From the NCBI RefSeq assembly GCF_000308275.2, contig NZ_HG529491.1, positions 307,477 through 371,476 on the forward strand: a stretch of DNA of 64,000 bases, given 5' to 3'. The notes below the pieces were generated by a model that had not been told where the DNA came from, did no database searches, and worked only from the letters and a program-made list of their open reading frames with translations. Numbering within the stretch: position 1 is the stretch's first letter; each line of letters opens with the position of its first letter. Both the position numbers and the translations under genes were made by a program. Source of the DNA: Levyella massiliensis (lineage in GTDB: Bacteria > Bacillota > Clostridia > Tissierellales > Peptoniphilaceae). Below are positions 7,753 through 17,380 of the stretch, piece after piece.

Positions 7753-9519
7753 ATGGCTGAAATCATAAAAATCGAAGCAAAGAAATCACCGCTGCCAAAC
7801 CGCAAAAAAGTCGCCGCCTATGCCCGTGTCTCTATGGAAACGCAAAGGCTGCACCACTCACTGGCGGCACAGATCAGTTTTTATTCTGATTTGATACAAA
7901 AGAACCCCGAGTGGGACTATGCCGGAGTCTATGCCGATGAAGGCATCAGCGGCACATCAGTGGAAAAACGTCCCGAGTTTATGCGCATGATGAAAGACTG
8001 CAAGGCCGGAAAAATAGACCTCATCTTAACGAAATCCATCTCCCGATTCGCGCGTAACACGGTCGACCTCCTAAAAGTCGTAAGACAGTTAAAAGACCTC
8101 AACATCGAGGTCCGATTTGAAAAGGAAAAAATCAACTCACTTTCAGATGACGGTGAGCTGATGCTCACGCTCCTTGCCTCTTTCGCACAGGAAGAGACCA
8201 TCAGCATCTCCAACAACGTTAAATGGGCCATCCGAAAACGCATGTCCGAAGGAAACCCGAATATGCGAAATATCGTCTATGGCTACCGCTGGAAAGATGA
8301 CACCCTGATTGTTGTTCCCGAAGAAGCAAAGATCGTGCGGCGCATCTTTCAAAACTTCCTTGATGGAAAATCACGCCTTGAAACCGAGCGTGAATTTGCA
8401 GAGGAAGGCATTACAACCAGAAAGGGCAACCGCTGGACGGACTCCAATATTAAGGTTGTTCTGACCAATGTCACTTATACGGGAAATTTGCTCTGTCAAA
8501 AAGAGTTTGTCGAAGATCCCATTACCAAGAAGCGCAAGAAAAACCGCGGTGAGCTTCCTCAGTATTTCATCGCAAACACCCATGAAGCGATTATCGACAA
8601 GGAAACTTTCGACTATGTGCAAGAAGAGATGGCAAGAAGACGTGCTCTGGGACCTCGGGCAAACAAGAGCCTGAACATCTACTGCTTTACCGGAAAAATC
8701 AAATGTGAGCTGTGCGGGAAAAGCTATATGCGAAACGTCCGAAACAACCGTGCCAAGCACTCCAATCTTGGGAATAAAGTCATCAGCTGGGTATGCGGTT
8801 CCAGCAAGAAAAAGTACAGTACATGCTCGGCAAAAGCCATCCCGGATCGAATCCTTAAAACTTGCTGTGCCAAAGTGCTCGGTCTTGAGGATTTTGATGA
8901 TGCTGTTTTTAACGAGCAAATCGATAAAATCACGGTACCCAAACAAGGGGTTCTCATTTTCCATTTCAAAGACGGACACAGCGTCACCGAAACTTGGGAA
9001 AATAACGCCAAAAAAGAATCGTGGGATGATGCGGCGCGCAAACGCGCCTCAGAATATAGGCGCACTCATGCCATGAAACGCTCGGACGTCACCTGCTTTT
9101 CAACTAAAATCCGATGCGAACATTGCGAATGCAATTTTCGCGCACAAACACAAAACTGTTCAACATCTCCCAGCGGAAAACGCAGATACTGGCGATGTGC
9201 CGAACATAACGGCTGTGACACCAGAGGATTCAGAGACGACCTTTTGCGCTCACTTACCGTAGAGGTCTTAGGTCTTGATGCATTCGATGACGCTATTTTT
9301 CTTTCGAAGATCGACCATATCAGCGTCCTTAGCCGAGAAGACCTTATCTTTCATTTTTATGATGGAAAGGAAATTGCTCGCAAGCTGATCCAACCTACGC
9401 ACGAAGGACACAAGTGGACAGAGGAACAGCATGCGAAATTTAAAGCATCCATCAAAGAATGCTACGCGTCAGAGCGGCACAAACCGATACGAAAGGAGAA
9501 GCTATGGCCAAACAAGTAA
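7753..9519 (+). CDS. Large serine recombinase with a duplicated C-terminal module
   Basis: 588 residues. The N-terminal resolvase domain has the nucleophile in YARVSMETQ (Ser 27) and the conserved ISRFARNTVDLL region. A recombinase domain follows (about 185-290), then zinc-ribbon DNA-binding parts. The C-terminal half holds two copies of one module. Each is a Cys4-type zinc ribbon (CELC...C...C; CEHC...C...C) followed by VLGLxxFDDAxF, IDxIxV and LIFHFxDG (about residues 305-415 and 450-550). These enzymes integrate or excise mobile DNA, or act as a pair. It overlaps the next recombinase by 16 bases. Confidence 0.88.
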   Translation: MAEIIKIEAKKSPLPNRKKVAAYARVSMETQRLHHSLAAQISFYSDLIQKNPEWDYAGVYADEGISGTSVEKRPEFMRMMKDCKAGKIDLILTKSISRFARNTVDLLKVVRQLKDLNIEVRFEKEKINSLSDDGELMLTLLASFAQEETISISNNVKWAIRKRMSEGNPNMRNIVYGYRWKDDTLIVVPEEAKIVRRIFQNFLDGKSRLETEREFAEEGITTRKGNRWTDSNIKVVLTNVTYTGNLLCQKEFVEDPITKKRKKNRGELPQYFIANTHEAIIDKETFDYVQEEMARRRALGPRANKSLNIYCFTGKIKCELCGKSYMRNVRNNRAKHSNLGNKVISWVCGSSKKKYSTCSAKAIPDRILKTCCAKVLGLEDFDDAVFNEQIDKITVPKQGVLIFHFKDGHSVTETWENNAKKESWDDAARKRASEYRRTHAMKRSDVTCFSTKIRCEHCECNFRAQTQNCSTSPSGKRRYWRCAEHNGCDTRGFRDDLLRSLTVEVLGLDAFDDAIFLSKIDHISVLSREDLIFHFYDGKEIARKLIQPTHEGHKWTEEQHAKFKASIKECYASERHKPIRKEKLWPNK

Positions 9520-11123
9520 CCACGATACCCGCCAGCATCAAACCCTTCTCCAAAACACCGCTCACCACTTCACGCAAACGCCGCGTGGCAGCCTATGCCC
9601 GCGTCTCAACGGACTCCGATGAGCAGTTTACCAGCTACGAGGCACAGGTAGACTACTACACAAATTACATTAAAGCCAGAAATGACTGGCAATTTGCGGG
9701 TGTCTACACCGACGAAGGGATCACCGGTACCAATACCAAAAAGCGAGAAGGCTTCAAACGCATGGTCAAAGACGCCCTTGACGGAAAAATAGACCTTATC
9801 GTCACCAAATCGGTCTCGCGTTTTGCCAGAAATACCGTGGACAGCTTAACCACCATCCGAAAGCTTAAAGAGCACGGCACCGAGTGCTTCTTTGAAAAAG
9901 AGAATATATGGACCTTTGACTCCAAAGGCGAGCTTTTGATTACCATCATGAGCAGCCTTGCTCAAGAAGAATCTCGCTCAATATCCGAAAACTGCACCTG
10001 GGGACAAAGAAAGCGCTTTGCTGACGGCAAAGTGACCGTGCCCTTCAAACGTTTCTTAGGCTATGACCGCGGAAAAGACGGAAACCTCGTCGTCAATCCC
10101 AAACAGGCAAAAATCGTCAAACGCATCTATGCGATGTACCTGCAGGGAAAAACCTACCACCTCATTGCAAAGGCTCTGACCGAAGACGGTATCCCGTCAC
10201 CTGCAGGAAATCCTCGCTGGAACCCAAGCAACATCAAATCCATCCTTACCAACGAAAAATACAAAGGCGATGCGCTCCTGCAAAAGTCCTTTACCACGAA
10301 CTTTCTTACCAAAGAGCACAAGATAAACGAAGGCGAAATTCCGCAGTACTACGTGTCCGGAAACCACGAAGCCATCATTGAACCGGAGGTGTGGGAACTC
10401 GTACAACGCGAGATGGAACGGCGCAAAAACGAAAAAGGAAGACACAGTGCCGTGAGACTTTTCTCCGGCAAGGTCTACTGTGGTGAATGCGGAACAAGGC
10501 TCGGTTCAAAAGTCTGGCATTCCAACGACAAATACAAGCAGGTTATCTGGCAATGCAACAGGCACTGCAAGAAAAACTCCCCCTGCAAAAACGGCGTGCA
10601 TCTTACCGATGAGGAGCTAAAAGCCGCCGTCCTTTCTGCGACCAACAAGCTCATAGAGAATAAAGATGAGATTCTTAATAGCTTTCAAGAGATTGTCGGA
10701 GGCGTTTATGATACTCACACCTTGGAAGGCGAAAAAGCCAAGCTGGAAAGCGAGATGGATGTCTGTGCCAAGATGATCGAAGACCTTATCCGCCAAAATG
10801 CTGCCATCCCGCAAGACCAGAGCGAGTACCAAGCAAAGTACGAAGATCTGGAACGCTTCTACAATAGAAAAAAAGGCGGCCTTAGCGAAGGTCGAAGGAA
10901 AGCTCAAAAAGATGCAGGCGACCAAAGTCGATATCAAGTTCTGCCTGAAGCAGCTACAAAAACAAGACAGGCTTCTGCAAACATTCGACGAACAGAGCTT
11001 CTGTGCTCTTGTAGATCACATCACGGTATTCAGCAAAGAAGATATCCGCATAACCTTCAGAAACGGCAGCGAGATTTGCTCTTAGCCGCCGTTATTTCAT
11101 CATCTGATCAAAATAAGAAATGA
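9504..11123 (+). CDS. Large serine recombinase, C-terminus frameshifted
   Basis: The start at 9504 follows GAAAGGAGAAGCT. The protein has a resolvase domain (YARVSTDSDEQ, Ser 35), a recombinase domain with the zinc ribbon CGEC...C...C, and the start of a coiled coil. At a run of seven A (10868-10874) the reading frame breaks. After it the translation becomes a low-quality basic stretch to 11123, while the other frame gives a normal recombinase end (KVEGKLKKMQATKVDIKFCL ... ITFRNGSEICS) stopping at 11085. A run of six A would restore a full protein of about 527 residues. Together with the upstream recombinase it is the likely integration/excision pair. Confidence 0.82.
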   Translation: MAKQVTTIPASIKPFSKTPLTTSRKRRVAAYARVSTDSDEQFTSYEAQVDYYTNYIKARNDWQFAGVYTDEGITGTNTKKREGFKRMVKDALDGKIDLIVTKSVSRFARNTVDSLTTIRKLKEHGTECFFEKENIWTFDSKGELLITIMSSLAQEESRSISENCTWGQRKRFADGKVTVPFKRFLGYDRGKDGNLVVNPKQAKIVKRIYAMYLQGKTYHLIAKALTEDGIPSPAGNPRWNPSNIKSILTNEKYKGDALLQKSFTTNFLTKEHKINEGEIPQYYVSGNHEAIIEPEVWELVQREMERRKNEKGRHSAVRLFSGKVYCGECGTRLGSKVWHSNDKYKQVIWQCNRHCKKNSPCKNGVHLTDEELKAAVLSATNKLIENKDEILNSFQEIVGGVYDTHTLEGEKAKLESEMDVCAKMIEDLIRQNAAIPQDQSEYQAKYEDLERFYNRKKGGLSEGRRKAQKDAGDQSRYQVLPEAATKTRQASANIRRTELLCSCRSHHGIQQRRYPHNLQKRQRDLLLAAVISSSDQNKK

Positions 11124-12540
11124 GCTTATGATATTCTGCCGTCTGTAAATCAAGTTTCTCATATCCATCTTGTTTGATCAGAAGGACCGTCCGGCAGACT
11201 TTCAGTAATAGTTCAATGTCATGCGTAATAATAAGTGTCGGGCGACCTTTGGCAAGTTCAAAGATAAGCTCGGCGATTTTATCCATGTGCATGTAATCCA
11301 AACCGCTGGTCGGCTCATCCAAAATAAGAATTTGCTTTTCACTCAAAAAAGCATTGGCGAGAGCCAGCCTTTGCTTTTGCCCGCCGGATAAGTTTTGCGG
11401 ATGCTCGCTGCGTTTATTCCAAAGATCAATATGCTTAATGATCCAAGAGACCTCTGCCAAATAAGCATCGCTTATTTTTTTGCCGTTCGCGAGCGCCTCG
11501 TTTTCTACGGTATCAAAAAACAGCTGGTAGTCTACATCCTGCATCATGTAGTAGGCATTTTTCAGTCGTTCTCGCTGAGTTTTTCCCCATGAAATATCTT
11601 GCTTCTTGCCGGCAAGTCCGCAGAGAACACGACCTAAACTGCTTTTTCCGATACCATTTGTGCCGACAATCCCCATGATTTCATCGGAATGTAAGTCAAA
11701 GGATAAATTCGAGATGAGTTCTTTTTTGCCTACAGAGACATGAACATCCTTCGCAGAAAAAACACGCTCACCTGTCTTTGTCGTGTTGTGCGGAACAAGT
11801 GCGGAAAAATCTATCGCTCGAAGTCCCAAGTCTTTACAATCGGATGATTTCAGTTCGCCCGCATCAAATTCTTTGATAAAAGTTCCGTCTTTCATGACAT
11901 AGAGCTTATCGTAGAGATCCTCCAAAAAATATAGTCGGTGTTCGGCGATGATGATGGTTCTACCCGACGCTTTGAGCAATTTCAGGATGCCTTGCAAATC
12001 TCGGATACCTTCTTGATCAAGGGAAGCTGAAGGCTCATCAAAGAAAATAATCTTTGTGTCATAAACTAAGGTAGAGGCAATAGCTACCCGCTGTTTTTCT
12101 CCACCGGAAAGTTCATTCAAATTTTTATCCATTAAGTGAGCAATGCTCATGTACTCAAAAGCTTTTTTCACCCGTTTTCTCAGTTCCGCCTGCGGCATGC
12201 CGAGGTTCTCTCCGACAAGGGCGACCTCATCTTCTGCCTTGCGGGTAAAGAATTGATCGGATGGATTTTGAAATACGTTGCCGATGACCTTAGCCAAGGT
12301 ACCCGTCTTAAAATCATGCAGATTTTGATCCAATAATGTGACTTTGCCATCCAGTGTGCCTTCATACTGATCCGGTATGAGTCCGTTCATCACTCTGGTA
12401 AGCGTTGTTTTTCCGCAGCCGGAATTACCGGTGAGTACGACCAGTTTTCCCGGTGCAATCGCAAAATGAATAGCATGCAAAGATGACTTTTCTTCTCCTT
12501 GATAGGTAAAGCGCTCAATATTGACTTTCATGATGTCCAT
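11092..12540 (-). CDS. ECF transporter ATPase with two fused ABC domains
   Basis: 482 residues with two complete ATP-binding cassettes. The first has Walker A GNSGCGKTT, signature LSGGEKQR and Walker B FFDEPSASLD. The second has GTNGIGKSS, LSGGQKQR and LILDEPTSGLD. This corresponds to fused EcfA1/EcfA2 subunits that drive an energy-coupling-factor importer. The start is preceded by GGGAG seven bases upstream and overlaps the end of the EcfT gene by 13 bases. It is the last gene of the TetR-controlled cluster. Substrate unknown. Confidence 0.88.
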   Translation of the reverse strand: MDIMKVNIERFTYQGEEKSSLHAIHFAIAPGKLVVLTGNSGCGKTTLTRVMNGLIPDQYEGTLDGKVTLLDQNLHDFKTGTLAKVIGNVFQNPSDQFFTRKAEDEVALVGENLGMPQAELRKRVKKAFEYMSIAHLMDKNLNELSGGEKQRVAIASTLVYDTKIIFFDEPSASLDQEGIRDLQGILKLLKASGRTIIIAEHRLYFLEDLYDKLYVMKDGTFIKEFDAGELKSSDCKDLGLRAIDFSALVPHNTTKTGERVFSAKDVHVSVGKKELISNLSFDLHSDEIMGIVGTNGIGKSSLGRVLCGLAGKKQDISWGKTQRERLKNAYYMMQDVDYQLFFDTVENEALANGKKISDAYLAEVSWIIKHIDLWNKRSEHPQNLSGGQKQRLALANAFLSEKQILILDEPTSGLDYMHMDKIAELIFELAKGRPTLIITHDIELLLKVCRTVLLIKQDGYEKLDLQTAEYHKLISYFDQMMK

Positions 12541-13226
12541 AGTGCAACTCCCAAAAGCGCCACACCGGCAAACAGGCTGATGCCATCTGCGAATTTAAAG
12601 CGCATATCATAATAACTGGTTTTTTCTCCTTCATACTCGATACCTTTGGCAATAATTGAAGAGACAAGCGTTTCGCTGACATGCAGACACTTATATACCA
12701 AAGGAACAAAGTACAGCTCAAAAGTGCGGACGGGATGCAAAAGGGAAGCATGAAAGCCGCGGATTTTCATACCGTTTCGAATCTCATGCAAGCGCAGGCC
12801 AATTTCATCCATAAAACGCAAAGCTGCAATCATGGCTACACTAACGGTGTTGGGCATATGAAGCTTGCGAAAACAGGCTAAGATTTTTGATGGGCTGGTA
12901 AGAATCAACACAATGCCAATATTAAAGATCGGTATGAAGCGGGCAATGAGTGCAAAAAGTCCTATAAAAATGCCTGTGACATATCCCAAATCAGCGAAGG
13001 CCAAAAGATACATCATGCCATAGGAAACAGAAAAGACAATAATCTGTCTAAGGAAGAGACCTGTCGAGGCATTTAAAGCAATCAACAACGTCAGAATAAG
13101 CACTGCCCAATAGACCGTTTGATTGCCAAAAAAGACCTGGAAGGACACCAGAATCGTAAGCGCGAAGAGCGTAAACGGATGCAGCTGTCCTTCCTTCTTT
13201 TTCTTTAGAGCTGATTCCTTTATCAT
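12528..13226 (-). CDS. ECF transporter T component (EcfT/CbiQ-like)
   Basis: 232 residues with several hydrophobic segments in the N-terminal 130 residues. A C-terminal helical region contains the conserved coupling patterns of EcfT proteins (AALRFMDEIGLRLHEIRNGM and HVSETLVSSIIAKGIE), which contact the ATPases. It overlaps the S component stop at its start and the ATPase start at its end, so the three ECF genes form one translational unit. Confidence 0.87.
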   Translation of the reverse strand: MIKESALKKKKEGQLHPFTLFALTILVSFQVFFGNQTVYWAVLILTLLIALNASTGLFLRQIIVFSVSYGMMYLLAFADLGYVTGIFIGLFALIARFIPIFNIGIVLILTSPSKILACFRKLHMPNTVSVAMIAALRFMDEIGLRLHEIRNGMKIRGFHASLLHPVRTFELYFVPLVYKCLHVSETLVSSIIAKGIEYEGEKTSYYDMRFKFADGISLFAGVALLGVALWTS

Positions 13227-13807
13227 CAGCTAAGCCTGCTTTGTTTACTATTCTTTTCAAAAAACTTGTTATTGATGAAAAGCCCGAAACGGCCGGCGAT
13301 AAGCTCCAAAACAATGTTTACCAAAACGCAAATCACTATTACATTTCCGGTATAGCTGGCCACCATCATTTGCGCTTGCTCTAAACTCATGCTGCTGACA
13401 AAGCGTGCAATGTTTTCGGCACCCAACAACACAACAAATAGAATCGGATGCATGGCGTAAATAAACATTGATGCGCTGAAAGCCATGGCAATACGGTTTT
13501 TATTGCTGTAATCACCTACAATCAGTTCAGCTATGATACCGGCAACAACACAAATCGGTGTTGCAATCCAATAGCCCATTGCAATGTATAAGAGACCGAT
13601 AATCAGCCAAAAGAGAAACGATGCACCTCGCTTTTGCACCTTGCGTGCCATGATGACATAGACCGGCGCGACAAAGAAAGCGCCAAATCCTGCGGATACA
13701 TAAAGTGAAACCACGCCTAAAAGTCCCGTCAGCATACCGATGCCCATAGCCAGAACAAAGCCAATGACTCCAAGCACTGCAATTTGTACCACATTTTTAA
13801 GTTTCAT
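13226..13807 (-). CDS. ECF transporter S component, MptD/Trep_Strep-like
   Basis: 193 residues with five to six predicted membrane helices. It resembles the MptD / Trep_Strep family of putative substrate-binding components, which occur next to EcfT and a double ATPase. Substrate of the family is not established. The neighbouring ABC proteins hint at a metal chelate or peptide-like ligand, but this is inference only. A good site (AAGGAGGATTTT) precedes the ATG. Confidence 0.8.
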   Translation of the reverse strand: MKLKNVVQIAVLGVIGFVLAMGIGMLTGLLGVVSLYVSAGFGAFFVAPVYVIMARKVQKRGASFLFWLIIGLLYIAMGYWIATPICVVAGIIAELIVGDYSNKNRIAMAFSASMFIYAMHPILFVVLLGAENIARFVSSMSLEQAQMMVASYTGNVIVICVLVNIVLELIAGRFGLFINNKFFEKNSKQSRLS

Positions 13808-13828
13808 AAAATCCTCCTTAAATGCTTT

Positions 13829-15559
13829 TTATATCTTCCAAGACTCAGCCGTTTTCCGAGCCTGAAGGAACCTGGAATAAATACCGTCTTTGGCGGCAAG
13901 TTCGTTATGTGTGCCACTCGCCACTACTTTGCCTTCATCAATCACTAAAATTTGATCGGCGTTTTCAACTGTTTTCAAGCGATGAGCAATCATAATGATG
14001 GTTTTATCTTTCATTAAGCTGTTCATAGCCTGCTGAAGCTTATCTTCGTTTTCCGGATCGACATTGGCTGTTGCTTCATCGAATATGATGATGGGCGCAT
14101 CTTTGAGGATGGCTCTTGCAATAGAGATACGCTGTTTTTCACCGCCGGAAAGAGATGCACCGCCTTCTCCGATTACCGTTTTATAGCCTTCCGGCAGACT
14201 CATGATAAAATCATGGCAAGCTGCTTTTTGAGCAGCTTGAACGACTTCTTCATGCGTGGCATTCATGTTTCCAAATTTGATATTGTTTTCAATGGTGTCT
14301 TGGAACAAATAGACGCTTTGGAACACCATAGAGATCTGATCCATCAAAGAGGTCAACGTATAGTCCCGAATATCATGTCCTCCAATTTTGATGCTTCCTG
14401 CATTGACATCCCAGAAACGGGCAATTAAATTACAAACCGTTGTTTTCCCGGATCCAGAAGGGCCTACGATGGCCGTGGTTGTTTTTTCCGGAACGGTAAA
14501 GCTTACATCATGCAAAATTTCTTTGCTTCCATACGAAAAGTCAATATTTGCTACCTTTATGGAGGCTTTTTTCGGACGGATGTCTTCACCATGAATATCC
14601 ATAACCGGCATCTGTTTTAGGTTTTCTACCTGATCAATAGAACTGGATACCACACGCAAAACAGCCATAGATGAACCGGCGGAATCAATCTGGGCAAAAA
14701 TCATAAAGGAAATGATAACGGACATCAGAGCATTTTCCGGAAGCATAGTTCCTTGCACGTAAAGGTAAATAGCTGCAACGATAATCAAAATGCTAAAGAG
14801 CTTTAGCACAAAATCCTGGGCCATATTGTAAGGCGTAAACATTTTTTCAATAGCAAGGTTGGTCTTCTTGTTACGACGAATTGCCGCATGAACCTTTTTA
14901 TCACCTTTCCCTGTCAGATTAAAGGATTTAATAATGGACATTCCCTTAATCTGTTCAAGGACGGCTTCCACCAGTTCTGCTTGCGCTTCTTGGCGTTTCG
15001 GTGCAAGGTGTGCCGTCTTTTTCTCCATCGCCGAGGTAACCCACAAATAAATCAGTGTACCGACAATAACGATGAGACCGATACGCCAATCCCAGATCAA
15101 GGTTATTAAAGTAAACACAAAAGCATTGAGAAAGCCTCCCATGATATTGATCAGCACAACCGGAGCTGTGTTTTCTACATCACCGAGAACCGTAGTAAGC
15201 GTTCCTACAATATTGCCGGTGTTTGCTTCATCAAAATAGCCCATAGGCACGGTCTTCATTTTGTTTGCGACCGCAAGTCTCTGCCGAGCCACCATGAAGT
15301 AGCCGGCATGCGTTTGCTCGAGCTGAGCAAAGTAGTTGGTAAGAGCACGTCCGAAGATGCTGATAAGGAGAAAAAGGAGTGCCAAAAGAGCAGGGTTTAT
15401 GCCGATATCTTTTCCCAGCATCCCTAAGATGACAAAGTAAACAGCACCAATTTGAAACATATAGAAAATGGCAAAAAGAAAGGAAACGGCGATGGACTTT
15501 CTAATATTACCCTGTTCCTCTCCGGCAAAATGTCCTATTTTTTTCAGTGCGTTCAACAT
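13829..15559 (-). CDS. Half-size ABC transporter (membrane plus ATPase), partner 2
   Basis: 576 residues: a six-helix type IV membrane domain (about 15-310) and an ATPase domain with Walker A GPSGSGKTT, signature LSGGEKQR, Walker B IIFDEATANVD and an H-loop in MIAHRLKTV. It ends 21 bases before the S component gene and begins one base after its partner. The pair has exporter architecture. Transporters of this subgroup with a DEATANVDPEN Walker B include siderophore importers of the YbtPQ/IrtAB kind, so direction cannot be judged from sequence. Confidence 0.88.
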   Translation of the reverse strand: MLNALKKIGHFAGEEQGNIRKSIAVSFLFAIFYMFQIGAVYFVILGMLGKDIGINPALLALLFLLISIFGRALTNYFAQLEQTHAGYFMVARQRLAVANKMKTVPMGYFDEANTGNIVGTLTTVLGDVENTAPVVLINIMGGFLNAFVFTLITLIWDWRIGLIVIVGTLIYLWVTSAMEKKTAHLAPKRQEAQAELVEAVLEQIKGMSIIKSFNLTGKGDKKVHAAIRRNKKTNLAIEKMFTPYNMAQDFVLKLFSILIIVAAIYLYVQGTMLPENALMSVIISFMIFAQIDSAGSSMAVLRVVSSSIDQVENLKQMPVMDIHGEDIRPKKASIKVANIDFSYGSKEILHDVSFTVPEKTTTAIVGPSGSGKTTVCNLIARFWDVNAGSIKIGGHDIRDYTLTSLMDQISMVFQSVYLFQDTIENNIKFGNMNATHEEVVQAAQKAACHDFIMSLPEGYKTVIGEGGASLSGGEKQRISIARAILKDAPIIIFDEATANVDPENEDKLQQAMNSLMKDKTIIMIAHRLKTVENADQILVIDEGKVVASGTHNELAAKDGIYSRFLQARKTAESWKI

Positions 15560-15560
15560 G

Positions 15561-17306
15561 TTATTTGCCTCCTTTCGCGCCTACATGAGCAAGCCACATA
15601 CTTTGATAGAGCTTTGACTTTTCAAGCAGCTCTTGATGTGTGCCATGATTTTCGATTTTTCCTTCTTCTATGACGAAGATTTGATCGGCTCCCGTGATGG
15701 TGGAAAGTCTATGAGCGATTGCGATAACGGTCTTCCCCGCAACAAGTTGTCCCAGTGCTTGCTGCATCAGCACTTCATTCTCGGGATCAATGTATGCTGT
15801 TGCTTCGTCGAAAATGACAATCGGGGCGTTTTTAAGCATGGCGCGCGCAATAGAAATCCGCTGACGCTCACCTCCGGAAAGATGAGTGCCTCCTTCTCCT
15901 GCAATCGTGTCATAACCGTTTTCCAGATTCTCAATAAAGTCATGACAGCCCGAGAGCTTCGCAATGTGCTCCACGTCTTCATCCGTAGCACTCAAGCAAC
16001 CCATGCGAATGTTGTTGCGAATGCTTTCGTTAAAGAGAAAATTATCCTGAGATACAAAGGAAACGCTGTTATAGAGTTGTTCTAAGGGAACCTTTTTCGC
16101 ATTGATGCCACCGATAGCGATGCTTCCTTTTTCCACATCCCAATAGCCGGCTATCAGTTTTGCTAAGGTCGATTTGCCGCCGCCGGATGGACCTACAAAT
16201 GCATTAAAGCTCCCGTCTTTTATGCTTAAAGAAACATCATGAATAATTTCTTTGGCATCTTCACCGGATTCATAGGAAAAAGAAACATGATCAAGAACAA
16301 TGTCGTGTTTGTTGAACGATATCGGGTGTTTTTCATGCTGCTGCTCTTCGGCAGCTAAGAGCGCATCAATCTGACCGACAACCGTTCCCACCCGAGCCAA
16401 ACTGTCCACAAAATTCATGGCAGCCATCAAAAGGCCCGAAAGGGAGAAAGAGAGGATCACCGTCGTCAAAAATGTGCCTCCGTCCAAACTTCCACTTTGA
16501 TAAAAAAGATATCCTGCCGGCAAAACAGCAAGCAGCGTTGTAGGAAGTATCGATTTAGACAGCGACATTAAGAACTGAACGCTTTTCATCCAGTCGTAGT
16601 AGTATTGGGCATTTGCGAGAATTTTCTCGGAAAACTTGTGATAGCTGCTCTCTCCTTGATTGAAAGCTTTAATAACTTCAATGCCTCCGGCATATTCCGC
16701 AATAGCGGCATTCATCTGAGCGCCAACCTGGACCGAGCCGGCATATTGCTTGCCGTAGCTTTTCATAATGATACTCATAAAAAACATTCCGATCGGAATG
16801 GATACCAAAGATAACAGTGCCATGCGCCAGTCCAGTACAATGAGATAAATCAAAATACAGAGCGGCCCCACCATATTTGCCGTCATTTCCGGAATAAGAT
16901 GAGCAACCGGACGCTCCAAACTTTCCACCTGATCTACAATGAGCTGCTTCCATTCACCGCTGGGTGTCGCTGTTACTTTCCCCAGCGAGAGTTTTGGAAG
17001 CTTGTGCAGCATTTTTTCGCGCAGTTCCTGTAAAAGTTCAAAAGTGGCTTTATGGGAAACGGAAAGCGACAGTGAATATAGAACGGATTTCACGGCATAG
17101 CCTAAAAGCCCGACAACGCAGGCTTTCATATAAGCACTGAAGTCTGTCACACCATTAAATAAGTTTGTCAGAACCTGTCCCGCAACCACGTAGGGAACGA
17201 TACCACCTAAAACTCCAAGTACCGCAAGACTCACAGAGAGTTTTAGTCCGGCGTGCTGACTGGCAGCCAGTTCCCACAGACGCTTTATGGGACTTTGTTT
17301 TTTCAT
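15561..17306 (-). CDS. Half-size ABC transporter (membrane plus ATPase), partner 1
   Basis: 581 residues, first gene of the transporter operon. It has a membrane domain at about 20-310 and an ATPase domain with Walker A GPSGGGKST, signature LSGGERQR and Walker B VIFDEATAYID. Both nucleotide sites of the pair look catalytically intact. The ATG follows GAGGAGGTAAAAAC. A near-palindrome matching the TetR operator lies 35-55 bases upstream, so the operon is probably repressed by the adjacent TetR protein. Confidence 0.88.
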   Translation of the reverse strand: MKKQSPIKRLWELAASQHAGLKLSVSLAVLGVLGGIVPYVVAGQVLTNLFNGVTDFSAYMKACVVGLLGYAVKSVLYSLSLSVSHKATFELLQELREKMLHKLPKLSLGKVTATPSGEWKQLIVDQVESLERPVAHLIPEMTANMVGPLCILIYLIVLDWRMALLSLVSIPIGMFFMSIIMKSYGKQYAGSVQVGAQMNAAIAEYAGGIEVIKAFNQGESSYHKFSEKILANAQYYYDWMKSVQFLMSLSKSILPTTLLAVLPAGYLFYQSGSLDGGTFLTTVILSFSLSGLLMAAMNFVDSLARVGTVVGQIDALLAAEEQQHEKHPISFNKHDIVLDHVSFSYESGEDAKEIIHDVSLSIKDGSFNAFVGPSGGGKSTLAKLIAGYWDVEKGSIAIGGINAKKVPLEQLYNSVSFVSQDNFLFNESIRNNIRMGCLSATDEDVEHIAKLSGCHDFIENLENGYDTIAGEGGTHLSGGERQRISIARAMLKNAPIVIFDEATAYIDPENEVLMQQALGQLVAGKTVIAIAHRLSTITGADQIFVIEEGKIENHGTHQELLEKSKLYQSMWLAHVGAKGGK

Positions 17307-17340
17307 GTTTTTACCTCCTCACGATCACATATAAAGCAAA

Positions 17341-17361
17341 TTAGATAACTAAGTCATCTCT
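17341..17361. promoter_or_regulatory. Probable TetR operator before the transporter operon
   Basis: The left arm TTAGATAACT is identical to the arm of the palindrome at 18048. The right arm matches at 7 of 10 positions after the same single central A. It lies 35 bases upstream of the first ABC gene, where binding would block transcription. Confidence 0.65.
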
Positions 17362-17380
17362 TGGATAAAAAAATATAGAG

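Larger units (their letters stand above)
1..11085 (+). mobile_element. Prophage, right-hand part (tail, lysis and recombinase modules)
   Basis: All genes here run on the plus strand in the order expected of a siphovirus late region: tape measure, distal tail, tail spike, small accessory proteins, tail fibre, holin, endolysin, then a recombinase module. The left part (packaging, capsid) lies outside the window. The right limit is set by the last serine recombinase, six bases from a convergent ABC transporter gene. I could not identify attachment sites. Two single-base frameshifts suggest either decay or homopolymer sequencing errors. Confidence 0.85.
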
